Of a DNA stretch of 64,000 nt, positions 39,701-54,700 are shown piece after piece; positions within the stretch are counted from its first letter, which is position 1, and every line of letters starts with the position of its first letter. The notes below the pieces were generated by a model, which saw only the letters and a program-made list of their open reading frames with translations, was not told the origin of the DNA and did no database searches. The stretch lies in NCBI RefSeq assembly GCF_963662255.1, contig NC_085049.1:20120142-20184141 (forward strand), given 5' to 3'. Both the position numbers and the translations under genes were made by a program. This stretch comes from Cinclus cinclus (Eukaryota; Chordata; Aves; Passeriformes; Cinclidae).

Positions 39701-42700
39701 GGTGGGGTCTGAATCATACATATGGCAGATACCAGGAATGCAGATTTGGAAGAGGCATTGCTGTGGTACAGACATAAGAGCTGGCTGGGAGGAAAAGTAA
39801 TAGCACTGGGAATAGATGGAAATGAAGAAAGAGAGAGAGAAAGTAATGAATGGAAACAGCTCGAGATATGCAGCACCCTGTGCAGACATCTGGGAGGGAG
39901 AGCACTTTCTGTATGGAAACAAAAATACCATGCATCTATGTACATCTAGAGTGGTTCTGTCAATACTCACAAGTAGAAAGAGCAAAAGCATACACTGGTG
40001 TGTTATCTTTTGTTACTTGTTACATCTGCTATAAAAGTATTGTGTACTTTTCAGAACAGGGTGCAATAAAGTTCAATTAAATTTGTTTCAATTGATGATA
40101 TAATAAATCTTTCAGTAATCTGGATGGACCAAGATATGCATTTTTAAAATGACCTGAACTAAAGGTCCTTCTTTTAAAGTTTTGCTTTCTACTTTTTTTT
40201 TTTTGCACAATTGTAATGCTAAAAGGTGTTCTAATAGCCTAGAGAAAAGATTCAGTATGTTACAACCATGTACTGTATCACAGAATTGAGCTATCTTATT
40301 CCTTAGCTTATCAATTAAAAAAATAGAAAGCAAACAGGAAAAATTAAACTGTAATACATTTGACAAAGATGAATGAAGATAGCTTTATGTTGGAGGCCAA
40401 ACTCCAATGAGCTGCTGTCTTCACCAATAAGCACTTTGCATGGTCATTCTGTGAGGCCCATGATGGCAATATATCTTCAGGGAAAGCTACACCCTGCAGA
40501 CTGTCAGTCAGTGAAAGCAGCTGTGTTCATTGACTGCCAAAGATACCTCACATTCAGGCTCTGCAGAACAGAGTTCTTTTCCCAGGCAGGGAATGCCCAT
40601 GTGGAGGTTAGGTGAAAAGGTTTCTAGGCAGACAGAGAAATCCACATAGAAGTGGATTCAGCCCTCCACCAGAAAATTAATTAATAAAATTAAGAAAAAC
40701 AGTAACACTGTGAATTAAATATACCAAATGAATAAGGTCTTAATGATCCAATCTGGATAGAGTTAAATTCAAAACATGTGAAACTGAGAAGTAATTAGAA
40801 GTTTTAAAATAAACTGAACTGTGTAATGACCACTACTTCCTGATAAATAGCAATGACTGGTAACTCTAAACATGACAGAGCAGTAAAATAATAACCTTTA
40901 GGATGTGGAAGCTATAAAGACATTTTTGACAGTTGTAATCACCAATTCTGATGAAGAAATACCCTTTCCATAGTAAATAGCTCTTGGTTGGAACCATTTA
41001 TTTAATGTTAGTAGGAATATAAAAAGTGAATTTGTCTTCAAGAATTGATTCTGCATGGCAAGGCAAGTGTTGTAGCAGTCTGGTTTAAAATGTGCATCTC
41101 AATACTTAGTGTAGGATAGAGTAGAGCACTGCCTGGCATTTTGAACATAAGTAATAAATCCACACAAACAATTTATTAGTTCCAATAAAATCAAAGGGTA
41201 TAGAATTATTCAAAATTAAGTCCACTCTGCTGTAAGCATAATTTGTACTTCTGCACAACATCAAAAGTTTTCATGTTTTCCTTAGACAAAGAAAACAAGA
41301 ACCAGAATCATTTGTACTTTTTTGGATTATAAATCTTCTCCCCAAATTGTTGTAGCTTTTTGATTTCCATTTCAATCCATAATCATTAAGGGATTAAAAA
41401 TTACGAAGCCTTAACATTTCTTTAAACTGCTTTGAAATTCTCAGTCACTGAGACATTAAATAATTTTCTAAAATGCAGATTTAAAGAGGAAAAACGCTTA
41501 TATAATACTTAAAACCAAAGAACTGGAAATCTTAGTAAAAACAAATCGAGCTAAAAATGGTAGATACTTTGAGACAGCAAGGTAGCTAAGTGTGCTCCTA
41601 AGTCTAAAGAACATAAAACTTAAACTCAGTGCACTGGAAATTCCTAAGTATTTTGCTAACTATGGTCCATGGCATGTGTGGTAAATATCAACTGCCATTA
41701 ACACTTTTTGTGATCAAGAATCACTGTCAGTTGACACAGATACCAGCTTTCTCTCCTTTTACTGGTGGAATCACACCAGCTTGTTGTAGCTGAGCTTGTA
41801 ACTAAAACCAAATGGGGTGCAGATCTTTTCTTAAAAATATCTGCATCATCCCTGTCCATGAGAGCTATTCTGCCACCTCAACTTGTCTCACACCACTGGC
41901 AAACTTGCTAAACAAACTCCTTTTTTCCCCCCTCTCATCTATAATGTGCTGAGGCAAAGAAAGATACAAATGTGCTAACTTTTGCAAGCTATTTTTGGAA
42001 GGTTGGAGAAGGAAACTGAAAACTATGTGATACTGCATTTTGCTTATGTGCAATATTTGTTTGGAGTCATATTCAGGAGCCTAGAGGCTCTCAAACACTA
42101 GAGGCTCTCAAACACAGGATTAGATGTGATGTTTGTTAAGTTTTTGGCTAAGTGGGGAAAATGGAGGGAAGGAATTATTTTTGAGAAATAGTCTTAAGTA
42201 AGTAAAATCTTATTAAACAAATCCCAGATTTTCACCACTATTTTACACATTATTCTGTGGAACTCTAGAGATGCCAGACAATCCATTCAAAAACTGGAAG
42301 TCCATCTCACATGGGAGAGAGCAGAGGGCACTTGCTGCATGCCTGGGCAAACATCTTTGAACTTCACAGATCCATCAACCAGGTCAGTGGTGGTCAGAGC
42401 CTTTGCAGGCTTTTTGTTTTGCTGTTTCCTCCAGTTGTTAGCATCTTTTAAAGGACCATGATGACCAAATGAGTCCAAATACCAGCCTGTGTCGAGCATG
42501 CTGGTGGCTGGCTGTGAGGCCAGTTCTCATGCCCCTTGAGCTGTGCCATGGGGTAGGAGGCAGGGCTCAGCAAGTTCACCCATTACTGTGAGACTGAAAG
42601 GCAGAATTGTGCAAAGGTAACACTTCATCTGATTTTTCATGTTCATTTTTTTCAGTTTCCATGCCCTTCAAAGGATAGGAGAAGGAAAAACTGAGAGGTA

Positions 42701-45700
42701 ATCTTGTCGACGTGTATATAAATATCTGCAAGTTGGAGTCAGAGCATGGACTGGGCTGTGCTCCATGGTGGTAACCAACAGGACAAGAGGCAACGTGCAG
42801 AAACTGATGCCCAGGACGTTCATCCTGAACATGAGGAAGAACTTCTTTTCCAAAAGGGTAACAGAACACTGAGCAGATTGCCCAGGGAGGATGTGGAATC
42901 TCCTTCTCTGGAGAGATTCAAGAGCCATCTCAACACAATCCTCAGTAATGTGCTCTGGCAGAGAAACCAACAGAAAATATTTCATTCAAAAGCTGAACTG
43001 CAAATCAACATATGCTGTCTTACCTTCCAAATGTTCTGTTGTAACCAGTCCTAGTGCTACCATGAAGGCAATTTTCTAAGGAAAAAATAAATGGGTAAGA
43101 TTTTCTACTATAATAATCATGGTAAGAAAATAAATAAAATTAACATTGACAGAATAAACCCAGTAGAAGTCTCTTAGAAACTTATTATTTGAATGCATAG
43201 CAATGTAAAGAATTTTAACTGAAGATTCGCTTGAGATATGCCTGGTTCTCCTAGTATGACTATATAAACTCTAACAATTCAAAGATGTATGAAGTCAATG
43301 CTAAATGACTACTGATCTTACACAGCACATGACCAAAATTCAGTCAGTTCAATCAGTTCAATTTCACATTACTAGCTGGATTGTTACTCCATTCTTTGGT
43401 GAAGTAATTTTGTATTATTTTTATGATCGGGACATGGCACACTGCTTTTATTGGATATGAGTAAGCTGTATGAAGTGAAATATATATAAACTGTACAACA
43501 CTAAACAAGACATCAGAAGCATATTGAAAGTTCCCTCCAATCAAAAAAAAAAAAAAAACCAGCCAGAAATTTCTCTTCCCAAGACATAAAAATAGCATCG
43601 TGTGCATGGATTGTGAAGATTTTTCCTCAATGGGAAGTGAACAAAAACCTCCCACTGACACTGGTGAACTCATTTTGCAGTGAGGAATCTGATTTAAAAT
43701 ATTACTCACAACTCTTCTAAACTATATATGCACAAAACATATCTACATACTGAAAAATATTCAGAACATGCTGATGCAGTGATAGGACAAGTATTAGAAC
43801 AGATTTTAAATTTTCTGTCAGTGCTTTCTCACTGGAAAATTTTTCCTTGCAGAAAGGTTTTGCTAAAGTTTTTATTGTGTGTTTTTGATGAAAACTAAAA
43901 TTACACTGTATTGTTCCAAGCCCAAGCTGAACTTAATGGTTTGGTTTTCAGCCACATTTGTGGTACTTGTAGGGCTTTGGAGGTCTCCTCTTTCTGCTGT
44001 GCTGAACAATCTTGTTGGATCAGGTTACCCAAGGGGCATTTTCATGTGGTTCAATTCCACAGGAGAGACAATCTGAGTATGAAACTCAAGCTCTTGGGAA
44101 ATCCAAGCAAGCAATCCACAATCCAAGCCTGAGGAAGTTTACAAAACCATAGGAAGAGCCAATTATTATACCTCAATTAAAATGTTTTGATTCAGGTCCA
44201 ACTAAAACACAGTGTTTGAGCAGTAGAAGGTCAAAACATTCTGTTTCATTCAAAGACTGTCAGGAGAACACATTTCAACACTTCCAAGTCAAAATTAGTC
44301 TGACCTTCTTGTTTTGTGAAAAGCCTTATGATTTGACATTTCATTTCAGTTCAGGATAAAATCAACTAGTAAGTCACCAATTTCCCTTGCAATGCAGACT
44401 TTCACTTAGTGAAAATGTGAAAGCAAAAACATTCTCATTTTGTAGATGAAAAGCTCTAACTATTGGGTGGGTTCATCAAAATCAGACGGTTAGGATTGGA
44501 CGTCTCTACCACTCATGCATCTGTGAAAATACCTTTGTCAAACTAACATCCACGTAAGACAGGGATATTTCCTTTCCAAAACCTCAGGAGATTCCTACTC
44601 TCCAGGTAGATTATAAAATGGTGGTGTAGAATTTCCTCACTGGCAATTTAAATATATATTCTCACTGTATTTCTGCCTTCCATATCTGTGGTAATTACAC
44701 ACACGTGTTCATTTGCATGTCAGACCCTGATTTCAGTAATGCTCACTCCTCACATGGCTAACACCAGCCAGGCGCCTTGGGGGCCTCACACCAGAAGGAA
44801 AAGATGAGTATGTGATCCACTGTGCAGATCTGAGAAGAAAATCAGTGAACTGAGTAGGATTCACCTTAGCCCCATCAAAAAGTAAAGGTGGCAGGATACT
44901 TCTCAGCACTGTGATCAAAAGTAATAACAAAATTTAGGGAGAGAATCAGAAAGCTGGAATGGCTAATGTGTGTTTTCTCAATGCAGTGCAGAATTCCTGC
45001 TTTACCCCAACATGAAACTGTAGGGAAAGCACACATTTTCTGATGCTTCAACTGAAATTATTTGTGTACTGGAATGTCTGCTAAACAATTTCCTCTCTTC
45101 ATGCTGAAATTATTTAAATATATATCTAACTAAATGTAATGACAACATACCTGCTTAAAATATGAAGAGCCATCACAAGTGGACTTGATAATTATCTCAT
45201 GATTAAACACAGAAGTGTTAGCTTTTATAGGGACTTGAAAGATGGTTCCTTTTAAAAAATCCCAGTACAAGCCATATTCTTTTGAACAAGCATATTATAT
45301 TAATAGCCTATTTGTTTTTAAGAGTTTTGCTATTTCACACCCCTGTAGATTATTGGATTCAACTCAAAATATGACTTCCACTGTGAAACTTTCCTTTCAA
45401 ATATCACAGCGTCTATTTTTTCTCCTCTGTACAGGAAGCTGCAAAACCAAGACTTCATTTTCTCCAGATTTTCAACCCAGACTTAATATTCGCATTTAAT
45501 TCACAATTGCCATGTGTCTCTCGTGCGTAGGAAGGATTAGAATGCCATTAACTAAATAACCAGCATTTATGGCAGTAATTTTTCTTTTAGATAAAAACAT
45601 TTTAGAATGAAAATGTTGCCAGGTTGTTTGCTATTATGAATTTTTAAATGATCAAAACATTTTTGTTTTGAATGTTTGAAGAAACATTCTGTTTCTTTCT

Positions 45701-48700
45701 GTGTTGAACTTAGTCTCTTTAAGAAAAAAATAAAATACTAACCCATCTCCCTCACCCCCCTCAAACAAACTCCCCCCAAACAAATGAACAAAAAAAACCC
45801 CAAAAAACGATGTCCAGGGCATTTTCTCCCCAGAGGAGCAACTCCCTTTTGTAATTCCTCCATTTCTTTACAGAAGCCATCCTGGTGGGAGAAGGCCCAT
45901 CACGGATCCATCATCACTGTTCTCCATCCCCAGCTCAGCAGAATGACCAAGCCAGGAGCTAAAGACAGTAATTATCTTCACTCTTCTCAATTTGTTCAGG
46001 TGCACTCAGTACCTGCATGTGAGAATCCTGGATACTGGTAAGTCTGGCTATTTCTAGTCAGCTTGTTCCAAATTGTCAGTGTAATTTGTTAAATCCCAGT
46101 CTCTCCCAGCTAAGTTCTACACAGAGATGTATTGGAGTTCCTGCCTCAGTTTTGTGCTTTGAAGATAAATAAAAGTGAGAAGTGTCTTGAGTGCCTATTT
46201 TCTTTTTAAAAATACCATGTTGTTTTTGCTTTAAATTTAATCATCTGCTGACAAACCATGAGTGCTTATAGAAACACACAACATGTCTCTCATGAAGCAA
46301 AACAAAGACTTTCATAAAAGCATTTAGTTTTGTAATTACATGTTCTATTTATGTCATTACATGTATTTATACTAATTATGATGTCAGTTCTAATTACACT
46401 AATTGCATAAATACATGATAATCAACTAAAGTTTACTTTCAAAGAACAAAAGAAATTCACTCTAGCCCTACCTATTTATGGCTGTGCAACAAATCTATGA
46501 GAAGAACAGTCATAGTTAAGGGCACAGTGTCAGCATTCTACCCAGAAAATTAAGGTTTTTGAGACCTCCAGTAGACAGGGTAGGAACAGTGTCTGTGGTT
46601 AGAAAAATTAGATATTCTAGTTAGCAATGTAATGAAAACCTTACATTTTTGAATCCCATACCATAAGTGTAGGCCCAGTCCAGTTGCTTCCTCATGCATC
46701 TCCTTGGAAGGCTTTTATTCATTATTTTTTCTATGGGCAAAAGTTACTGGTAAAGAAAAAATTATGTCTTTTCCTAGCATTCTGTTTCTAAGAAGGGCCT
46801 ACTGGCCTTTCTGCCCATAAGGTGCTACAAAATAAATAAGTTTTTGGAAATACCTGCCTAAACAAAACAGGACTCTACAGTTTCATCATTCAGTGATAAT
46901 GAAGATTCATGTAAGAGTCAGGTTTTAAACTTGGGAGGTCTCCTAAGCGTAGTTTTGCAGAGTTTCTACACAGAGCTGTGTAAAATATTTATCCTTAACA
47001 CTGTTTAAGTATATGAACCTCTTACAATGGTAAAACAAATGACCACCAACATGCCTCAAGTAACATAGATTTGTATTATAATAATCCTCTTAAATCTACA
47101 ACTCCAAGGATGCTTTTGTGCTACAGGTTTATTAGACTAGTGAGGTTCAAGATTTGACAGGAGCTGAGCATTTCCACAAAAGAAGTAGATTCAGTCTGTA
47201 TAACTTCTCAAAATGCCCTAAAATTACACCCAATCTAATGTGAACATATCCAGTCAAAACCCAAAATGTCTGTTAGAGAGACCCCATTTCTACAAGGACT
47301 TGCAGTTTATATTTTTAGTTTAAATCAAAAGTATAATTCACAAAAGCAATTTAGTCTCATTACCTGCTTTCTACTCTCTTACTCAATTAAAAGGATTTTA
47401 ATATATTTCAGACTAGAATCTGTGTACATGTGGAAAGATATGTACACAGCAAATGCAGGAAACTATTAATACAATCTAAAAATTGCAAGATTCATTACAA
47501 AGAAGATGTTAAAATTCAGCTTACAAAAGAAATGTTAATTCCACCACACACACAGCCTCTAATTCTGATGCTACATGTTTGGTACCATAAAAGAAAATAT
47601 CTTAAGCTTGTATACACTTTTCACAAGAAATCCAGCTACAACCATGGGGTCCCTAGACTATTGAGACCTCTAGGTATTATGAGACCTCCAAGTCTAATAT
47701 TTTGTGACAGTGGAAGGTCTGAATGGTGTAAACCAAATTTGTCAAGGCACTCACTGGCAGGGAGATTAACAGTTGGCAGAACCATGACCACAAATAAAGT
47801 AATCACATATGCACACATAAGAATGTTTATATTTGGCCCCAGTAACTTAACCATATTGTACCTCATTTATTAAAAATAAAAAATAAAATAAATCACCTCT
47901 GGATTTTCCTCCTTTTTCTTTTTGGTAGCAGGCAGTCCCTGAGCTGACTCTTCAGGAGGTTTCTTTGTCTCCACTTTACTTTCTGTCTGGGTTTGGACTT
48001 GAGGTTGAATAATGATAACCTAAAAGACAACGTACAAATAAGAGAATTCACTATATGAAACTGAATTTTTCTGCCTGAAACCTTTGAGTCCTCTTTCAAG
48101 GGCTAATTGATACCCTACAAGAAAGAAATGTAAGTCACAAGTCAAAAGCATAAAAAAACAGGATACCTAGGTTAAGGTCCTAAATCCATACTTACGTTTC
48201 TAAAAGTTCTTATTGGTGCATTATAAACCTGATGCAGCCTAAGTCCTTGATCAGTGCCTCTGAAAATTAGGACACTTTGTATTTAGAGAACTTGTGAAGG
48301 TGGCTGAGAAGCCATGCTTTGTGGAGCTAGTGATTTCAAGGTCTTTCCTTTGATTTTATTTTGTGTACAAGCAGAAGAGATTGGATTGCTAAACTTTCAA
48401 ACCCAGTGTGATCTCAGTCATTCCTGTGTTATTTCAGAGTAAATACATGGGGATGGGAAAGAAGGTGCTCCTCATGCAACTGAGATCAGACTTCAGTCCT
48501 CAGCCTTTTTATGTTATAAGCAGTGGATGTCCAGTTTTCCTTAAACTAAATAAACTATATGTGTTTTAAATTAAAATTTGGTCTTGTTTTGAACCTATAA
48601 GAATTAGGACAGAGACCTCATTCACACATTTATGATAGTATATCCAACTGCTCATATTTGCATTACCACATAAAGATTTACACGAGGTAGGTCACCTTAT

Positions 48701-51700
48701 CTAGAGGCTATTAAATCAAAAGAAATTAATTTCTGCCCACAGAACTACACATATGACTTCACACTTACAATCAAAAGGACTGTGGAAGCTTCAAAAGGAC
48801 TTCCCAAGGACTATCATCTTCTGGATAAAGATTATTAGGTTTGAACACTCAGCATTTTCCATCTACTTCATTGTTAATTTTCAATCATTGTCATTTAAGT
48901 GTTAGATATATTATCTCAACACAGTCACTCTAGAAGATTTATGAGCATAAAAATGGATGGTTTTCTGAGCCAGCAGTCATTTTAAGTAAGAGAAAAATAA
49001 TTTATTTCAAAGAAATGGGGAAGAGATGTCTGTTTTTATTTACCTCAAAAGCCATCCTACATCCTATGTATTTTTTAGCACTGTATGAGAACCTGTGCTG
49101 CCAAGAAGACCAAAAGTATCAGAATCCCAGTAGCAAATTACAGTGAATGTCTGCTGGGTACATTAGCAGCCTGTATGGAATCTGTCTCTAATATAAGAGT
49201 GGTGAAGTTCTTGCAGTCCAGTGCTGAAAAGCAGTACAAAGATGAAACAAGTAATTCATAGCTTGAATTTTTTCTTTCTACTGACTCTTAGTCAGTCATG
49301 AAACCCTGAGCTCTCATTTCATTTGGTCTTCCCCTGGAAGAGCAGAAGGGAATCTCTAACGTACTCCCTGGGGTCAGTCAACAAATCTAGTATCACTGCA
49401 CCAATGAAGAGGCCATAGGAAATTTGAGCCTGTATAGAATTCAGGGATTTTATTGGTGAGGATTGGCTTAAGGAACTTCTCTTTAAGTTCATATGGTTCT
49501 TATTAATGTCAGCCTACACAATGTTGTGTTTTTTTCTCAGTAGCAAAAAGGATTGTACACAGATAAAAGTCTACTAGCCTCTATGTGTCCCTTTTTTAGG
49601 ACAATGGGAAGAACTTTCCCATTGCTTTCTGATTATTTTGAGAGCTGGTGCCTTGGGTTTTAGCTTTTACATTTCTCAGATTCTCTGGTGCCTGGTATGT
49701 AACTCTGAAACTTCATACTAGTTGTCAGTAAGTTCTCTTCCCAGGGTAATTAGACACAACAATCCCTTCCCAGCTAGAGAATCAAGGACACTCAGTACCC
49801 AAAAAGTATAAACAAAAGCAAAGGGAAGGGGCCAAGCCAGGGGTTTGAGACTCCACAACCTGGGACTGTGGTTGGACAATTAACCCCAATATGGAGATGA
49901 ACTAACTTATAAAAGTGTAAAAACTCGGGACTGGGATCTATCTTGGATTCGACTTGGGTGTAGCCCTGGCCAGGATCTTGTACTGCCCAAGGTGAACCCT
50001 TTTAAGGTCTTTCAATTAATACCTGTTTTATTCCTTTTGCTCTGTTTAGTCTCTGTTCCAGGTCAGCCTTTCCAGGCATCAGTTCTGGCACCCCAGATGG
50101 GACCTCAAGGCACCTGTGAAACCCCTGGACTGGAGGAACACCTAGCTCCTGCTCCCCCACCCCGCCAGCACTCTGAGGGGACCCAGCTGCAGACAAGAAG
50201 GTATCAGAGCCCAACAACCCTCGGGACTGGTACAGAGACATGTGAACATTTGGATAAAAGTGGTTTATTTGTTTTTCTTTTTAAAGGAACTATCAGAACT
50301 CTTGACAACACTGCACAGGGTGTGCACTCCCAGGGTAACACTCTGCTCATACCTGCAGCACAGCTCCTGCATTGGCTGCCCAGGGAACTCACCTTGCTGT
50401 CGGCACTGATTAGAAGCGGCTGCACTTTGATGCTGTCATTGACCACGGAGACGGTGGCGCTGGTGCTGATCGGAGCTGCATTGCTGGGGGAGGTGGAAAT
50501 GATGGCGTAGGCCACACCGGCACCACTCAGAGGGGACGAGAGAGCTGCAGGCTCGGTGACACTTTGTGACTGGCTGTTGTGTGTCTGGACATGGCTGACG
50601 GTGTTGTTGGCAGTTGGGAGGGCAGGGCTAGGGTTTTTGATGCTCACTATGGTTGCCTTCTGGAAGGTGGGAGGCTGCTTGGAAGGTTGGTCTCTGCACG
50701 GGGAAATTGGGAGGCTGTCTGGAATCAGGGTCTTTGGCCTAACCTACAAAAAGAGAGGCACGTGAACAAACACTGCACACATGCCTTCTCCCAGTAGAAT
50801 CTCTAATTGCATTAACCCTGTATCAGGAGCATCTAGAAAAACAGAATGTAGCATCTCCAAGAAGCCAGCCATTCATTTACTTGTATATACATTCCCAGCA
50901 TTTCTCAATTGGGTAATGTTGAAGTTCTTAACTCACTGCAATGCTAAACAATAAGTGAGAAGGCAAAATCCTTATTTTGATTAGCACACACCCATACAAA
51001 TGCCAGTCAAGTTGCATTCAGTTCTCAGAAGGGATGTGCATGCCAAAGCCTTTGCAGAGAATGGAAAATCCAGGTGCAAAAATTTCCTTTTCTGAAGGTC
51101 ACAACACTTATGCTGTGAATTAAGGGGAGGGAGCTGAATCATTGAGGGAGTTGTGGGAAAGCATTTACAGGGACAGTAAAGTATATGCTTTTATACTGGT
51201 GGATTGATCAATGAACATCCTCACATGTTTAAGGCATGCCAAGTCAAATGGAGAGATCAGTCACACAATCACTTAGCTCACAAAAAATAAATAAAATTAA
51301 GAGAGGGATACAAGAAACCTGCAACCACCAAACATCATATTTTATTGCAGTAATTAAAGAGCTAATTTGCAGCTGTGGGAGGATGCAGGAGGAACTTCCA
51401 TGAATGGAACAGGACACTTTGCCCAGCTTTGCAACAGCTGGGACTGTACCCAGAGCCATGAATGACAGCTGCAATCAATTGTTTTCAGCTAATGTGATGT
51501 GTTTCCAGTGGTGTAATTAACATCACCCTGTCAACATGGCTCTGCCTTAACAACATTTTAAGTACAGTTCCAGGATTGAAAATAAATAATTAAGACTGCT
51601 TCACATGGAGTTAACTTCACTCCCAGCTTATTCGTTAACACAGCCAGATAAAACAGTCAGTTCCCTCTGTGCTTATTTAGTCCTGTCACTTCTTGCACCT

Positions 51701-54700
51701 TCCATACTGTGAAACAAAATGCCAAGTTCTAACAGACAAACATGGGAAACAGCTGCCTGTGTCACTATGCTGGAGTCTACATGTGCCCTTCAAATGGTGC
51801 CAACTTCAATCTTGAGCCTAAGTAAGCAATTTAAAGAAAATGCAGGGATTTACTGGTGTGCAGAAAACCATCTCGCAAGGCTGGCCATCATCCCCTATCA
51901 TGTCAGGAAGGAACCATAACCTCACAGCAAGTATTTAGTGCAGCAACACTTGCTGTTGCAAGCTCTCTGTGTCTTGGTAACTTGTCCCTCAAATGTCAAT
52001 AGGACCCAACACCCAAGAGCAGTGCCAAACTGGTATCAGAGGCACAGTCCTGCTCGGGACATTCACATGTCCAGCAGTCAAGGTAGATGAAAAGGTAAAG
52101 GACATTTGCCCAAGGTCCTGCAGACTCGTGCAGAGCCAGGAAGCCACTGTGTTCAGTTCACAACTTTGAGGTAACACTGGAAAGCCTCAGAAACCTGCTG
52201 GGAAATTATGCAAAACTACACAGAACTCCAATGAACCATAGCCAAAATACCCTGACAGTAACTGAAGGGTTCTTTGATAATTTTCTTTATGCAATCACTT
52301 TGTATAACAATCATCTCACTGGCTTAGTTAAGATACCAAATACCTTGGTCAAATAGTTTAAGGGAGAACTCTCTAATTAGTTTCATATCCATAATTAGTT
52401 AATGGTCTTATTTTCAAAAGCAGTGCACAAAGCATTGGTTTAAACCCATCAGTTCAGGAGTTCTTCTAGCCAAAAACTGTCATGTAGTCATGTAGTCATG
52501 CACTGTATCTGTCACTCTTAATTGTACTTTTATATTTAATCAAAAGCCTGATTAAAACTAAATGCCTACATATATTCCAGCTATATAATTATCTTTTCTG
52601 CTGCATGATGTAATACCTCAGTGAATCCTACACACCCATAATACACATCCTGCAAGATATGGATGAACACGTATTACCTCACTGTAAAATAAGCTCTTCT
52701 TGCACAGATAATTAAACAAACTTAATTTTCCAAAATACTAAATTCTTTATAAAGTGCTGCATACTGAAATTAGCTGATAGGACTTACCAAATTGGTACAG
52801 CACAGAGCATATGCTGGGCACTTTCTGCCACCATGTGATGCAGAAGAGGAATAGCTGTTTTCACAGGCTAAGCCTCTGTAAACTCCCTGTGAAGTCTACC
52901 TAATCCTGGGAGACCATATTTACTTGCAATTGCAGAACATTAAAAATGGGTGACTACAGAAACAAAAGTTTCAGGTGCTCCTCAGTTAAAGTTACGATAA
53001 TTTAAAGTGAAAACTACATTTATTTCCAGGGCCTGCAAGTGTGAGTCCAAAACAGAAAGAAGACATAGAAGCCTCCTGTGCTCTAACACCTATGAACATT
53101 CCCCTCGGAATAAAACCACTAAGCTTAAATATTTAATAAACAGCTACATGAAAGACCTTCGGAAAAGTGTCACCTAAAATCCCAAACTGCTACTGTTATT
53201 TGTGAAGATAAATAGTGCCAGCTAGAGAGAGAAAAAAATAAGAGAAAAGGTAGCATTAATTCCTTTCCCTCATGGAAAAACTGTAGTGTAAATTTGGGAG
53301 ATGAAAGGAGGACAAAGGCACTAGCAAAAGTTTGGAAGCTGGCAATCATTGAAGAAGAGGTAGAATAAAACTAGGCCAGGACAGGGACTACACTGCACAC
53401 ACACAGTACCAAAAAGTAATTTTCTACTGAATGTAGCACAGGTTGGATGACACCAGTCCCTGTCACAAGAGTTACAGAAATAAAAGGCCCCAAAGTTGAG
53501 CAAAAGAGAAGAGAAAGAAAAAGAGACAGCATGTACATTACCAAAAGAACACTTCAACTCTTGGCAAGTGTTGCAAGTAACAATTCTCCTGTAGCTCAAC
53601 CCTTCTTTCCCCAAGTATCTTCCATTTAACTTCTGACAGCTGTCAAAACAGAATGTGATACTACCAGGGCTCAAAATGCAGAAGAGAGAGCTGCTTCTTC
53701 AATATAATGATTTCCTAAACCTGTGTTGTTCTTGAGTTTCCTCAATACCCACAATAACAGAAACATTTTATTTCCTGCAGCAATGTTCAGACTGGTACTT
53801 CTCAGATAGCTGCAGGTGAGCACATTTTTCAAGGAGATATTCTCAAATCTGAGCATTCACTAGGTGTGGGCTGCCTGCTTTTCAGACATGGAAGTAAGAG
53901 AGGGCCCAATCCTGTGAGACCTACAGAGTGCTCTTATGTTCAACAACTTCTAATTTGATATATTTTAAAGAGTTTCAGATCAGGAAAGAATCAGCTCCTG
54001 TGACAAACATGACTTCTTGTATGGCCATATAATTTCTCCCAGAAACTGAAGACTGATTCTAAAAGGAAAATACTAAAGAATTCTTAATGATGAGCTCCAG
54101 TAAATTATTAATTTTTTTTATGCTCATGACTAGCATTTTATTGTAAGGTTGAATTTGCCTAACTTCAGCTTCCAGTCCCTAGATCTTGTTGTAGCTTTGT
54201 CAGCAACACTGAAGAGCCCTCCTCATCCCCTGTATCAGATATCAGCTGGATCATGCTCAGCATCCATCAGCCCTTCTAGCAGGGCCAATCTGTATGAAAG
54301 TAAATTTTTCAGCTCAACGCAATATCACATTGCCTTTGAGAGAAAGACCATTATTCACAATTTATTTTCACTTCACCCTTGTACTCAGAGCTTAAAAACA
54401 AAAACTCAAAATGGATTTAGCACAATTCATATGTCACAGAGGCAAAGTGCTGGGAACAGCAGCCAGAGCTTTCATTCTTGAAAACTTTATAGGATTACAC
54501 AGAAAACATTAGCAATGGCTGATAAAAAGAGTGCAATATGGTGTAATCACATTCTGCATCCAAATGAACAGATGCACAATGACTTCAGTAAAGCTGTGTC
54601 TATTTATGCCAGCTGAGGACTGACTCCTTCCCTCTTCCTTTTTAATCAGTAAAAAGCAGGTAAAAAAAAATTCTGCTTAACTTTACAGCAATGACACTCC

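Larger units (their letters stand above)
37086..43023 (-). other. PHF21B: PHF21B intron (5938 bp)
   Basis: Contains the 17-bp tandem duplication and the CR1 piece close to its 5' splice site. The open frames inside it (for example 39496-39945) show no homology I know. Confidence 0.85.
48020..50392 (-). other. PHF21B: PHF21B intron (2373 bp) with an LTR
   Basis: Carries the LTR and leader remnant at about 49723-50240. In human this interval has a proline-rich cassette exon; I see no equivalent here. Confidence 0.8.

Noticed and set aside
39496..39945. 149-codon minus-strand frame in a PHF21B intron
   Set aside because: Cys/Ser/Leu-rich composition without domain or homology, overlapping other chance frames on both strands.
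49992..50510. 172-codon plus-strand frame starting in the LTR
   Set aside because: It joins LTR and leader sequence to the antisense of PHF21B exon 50393-50743; the long frame is a by-product of the coding exon.
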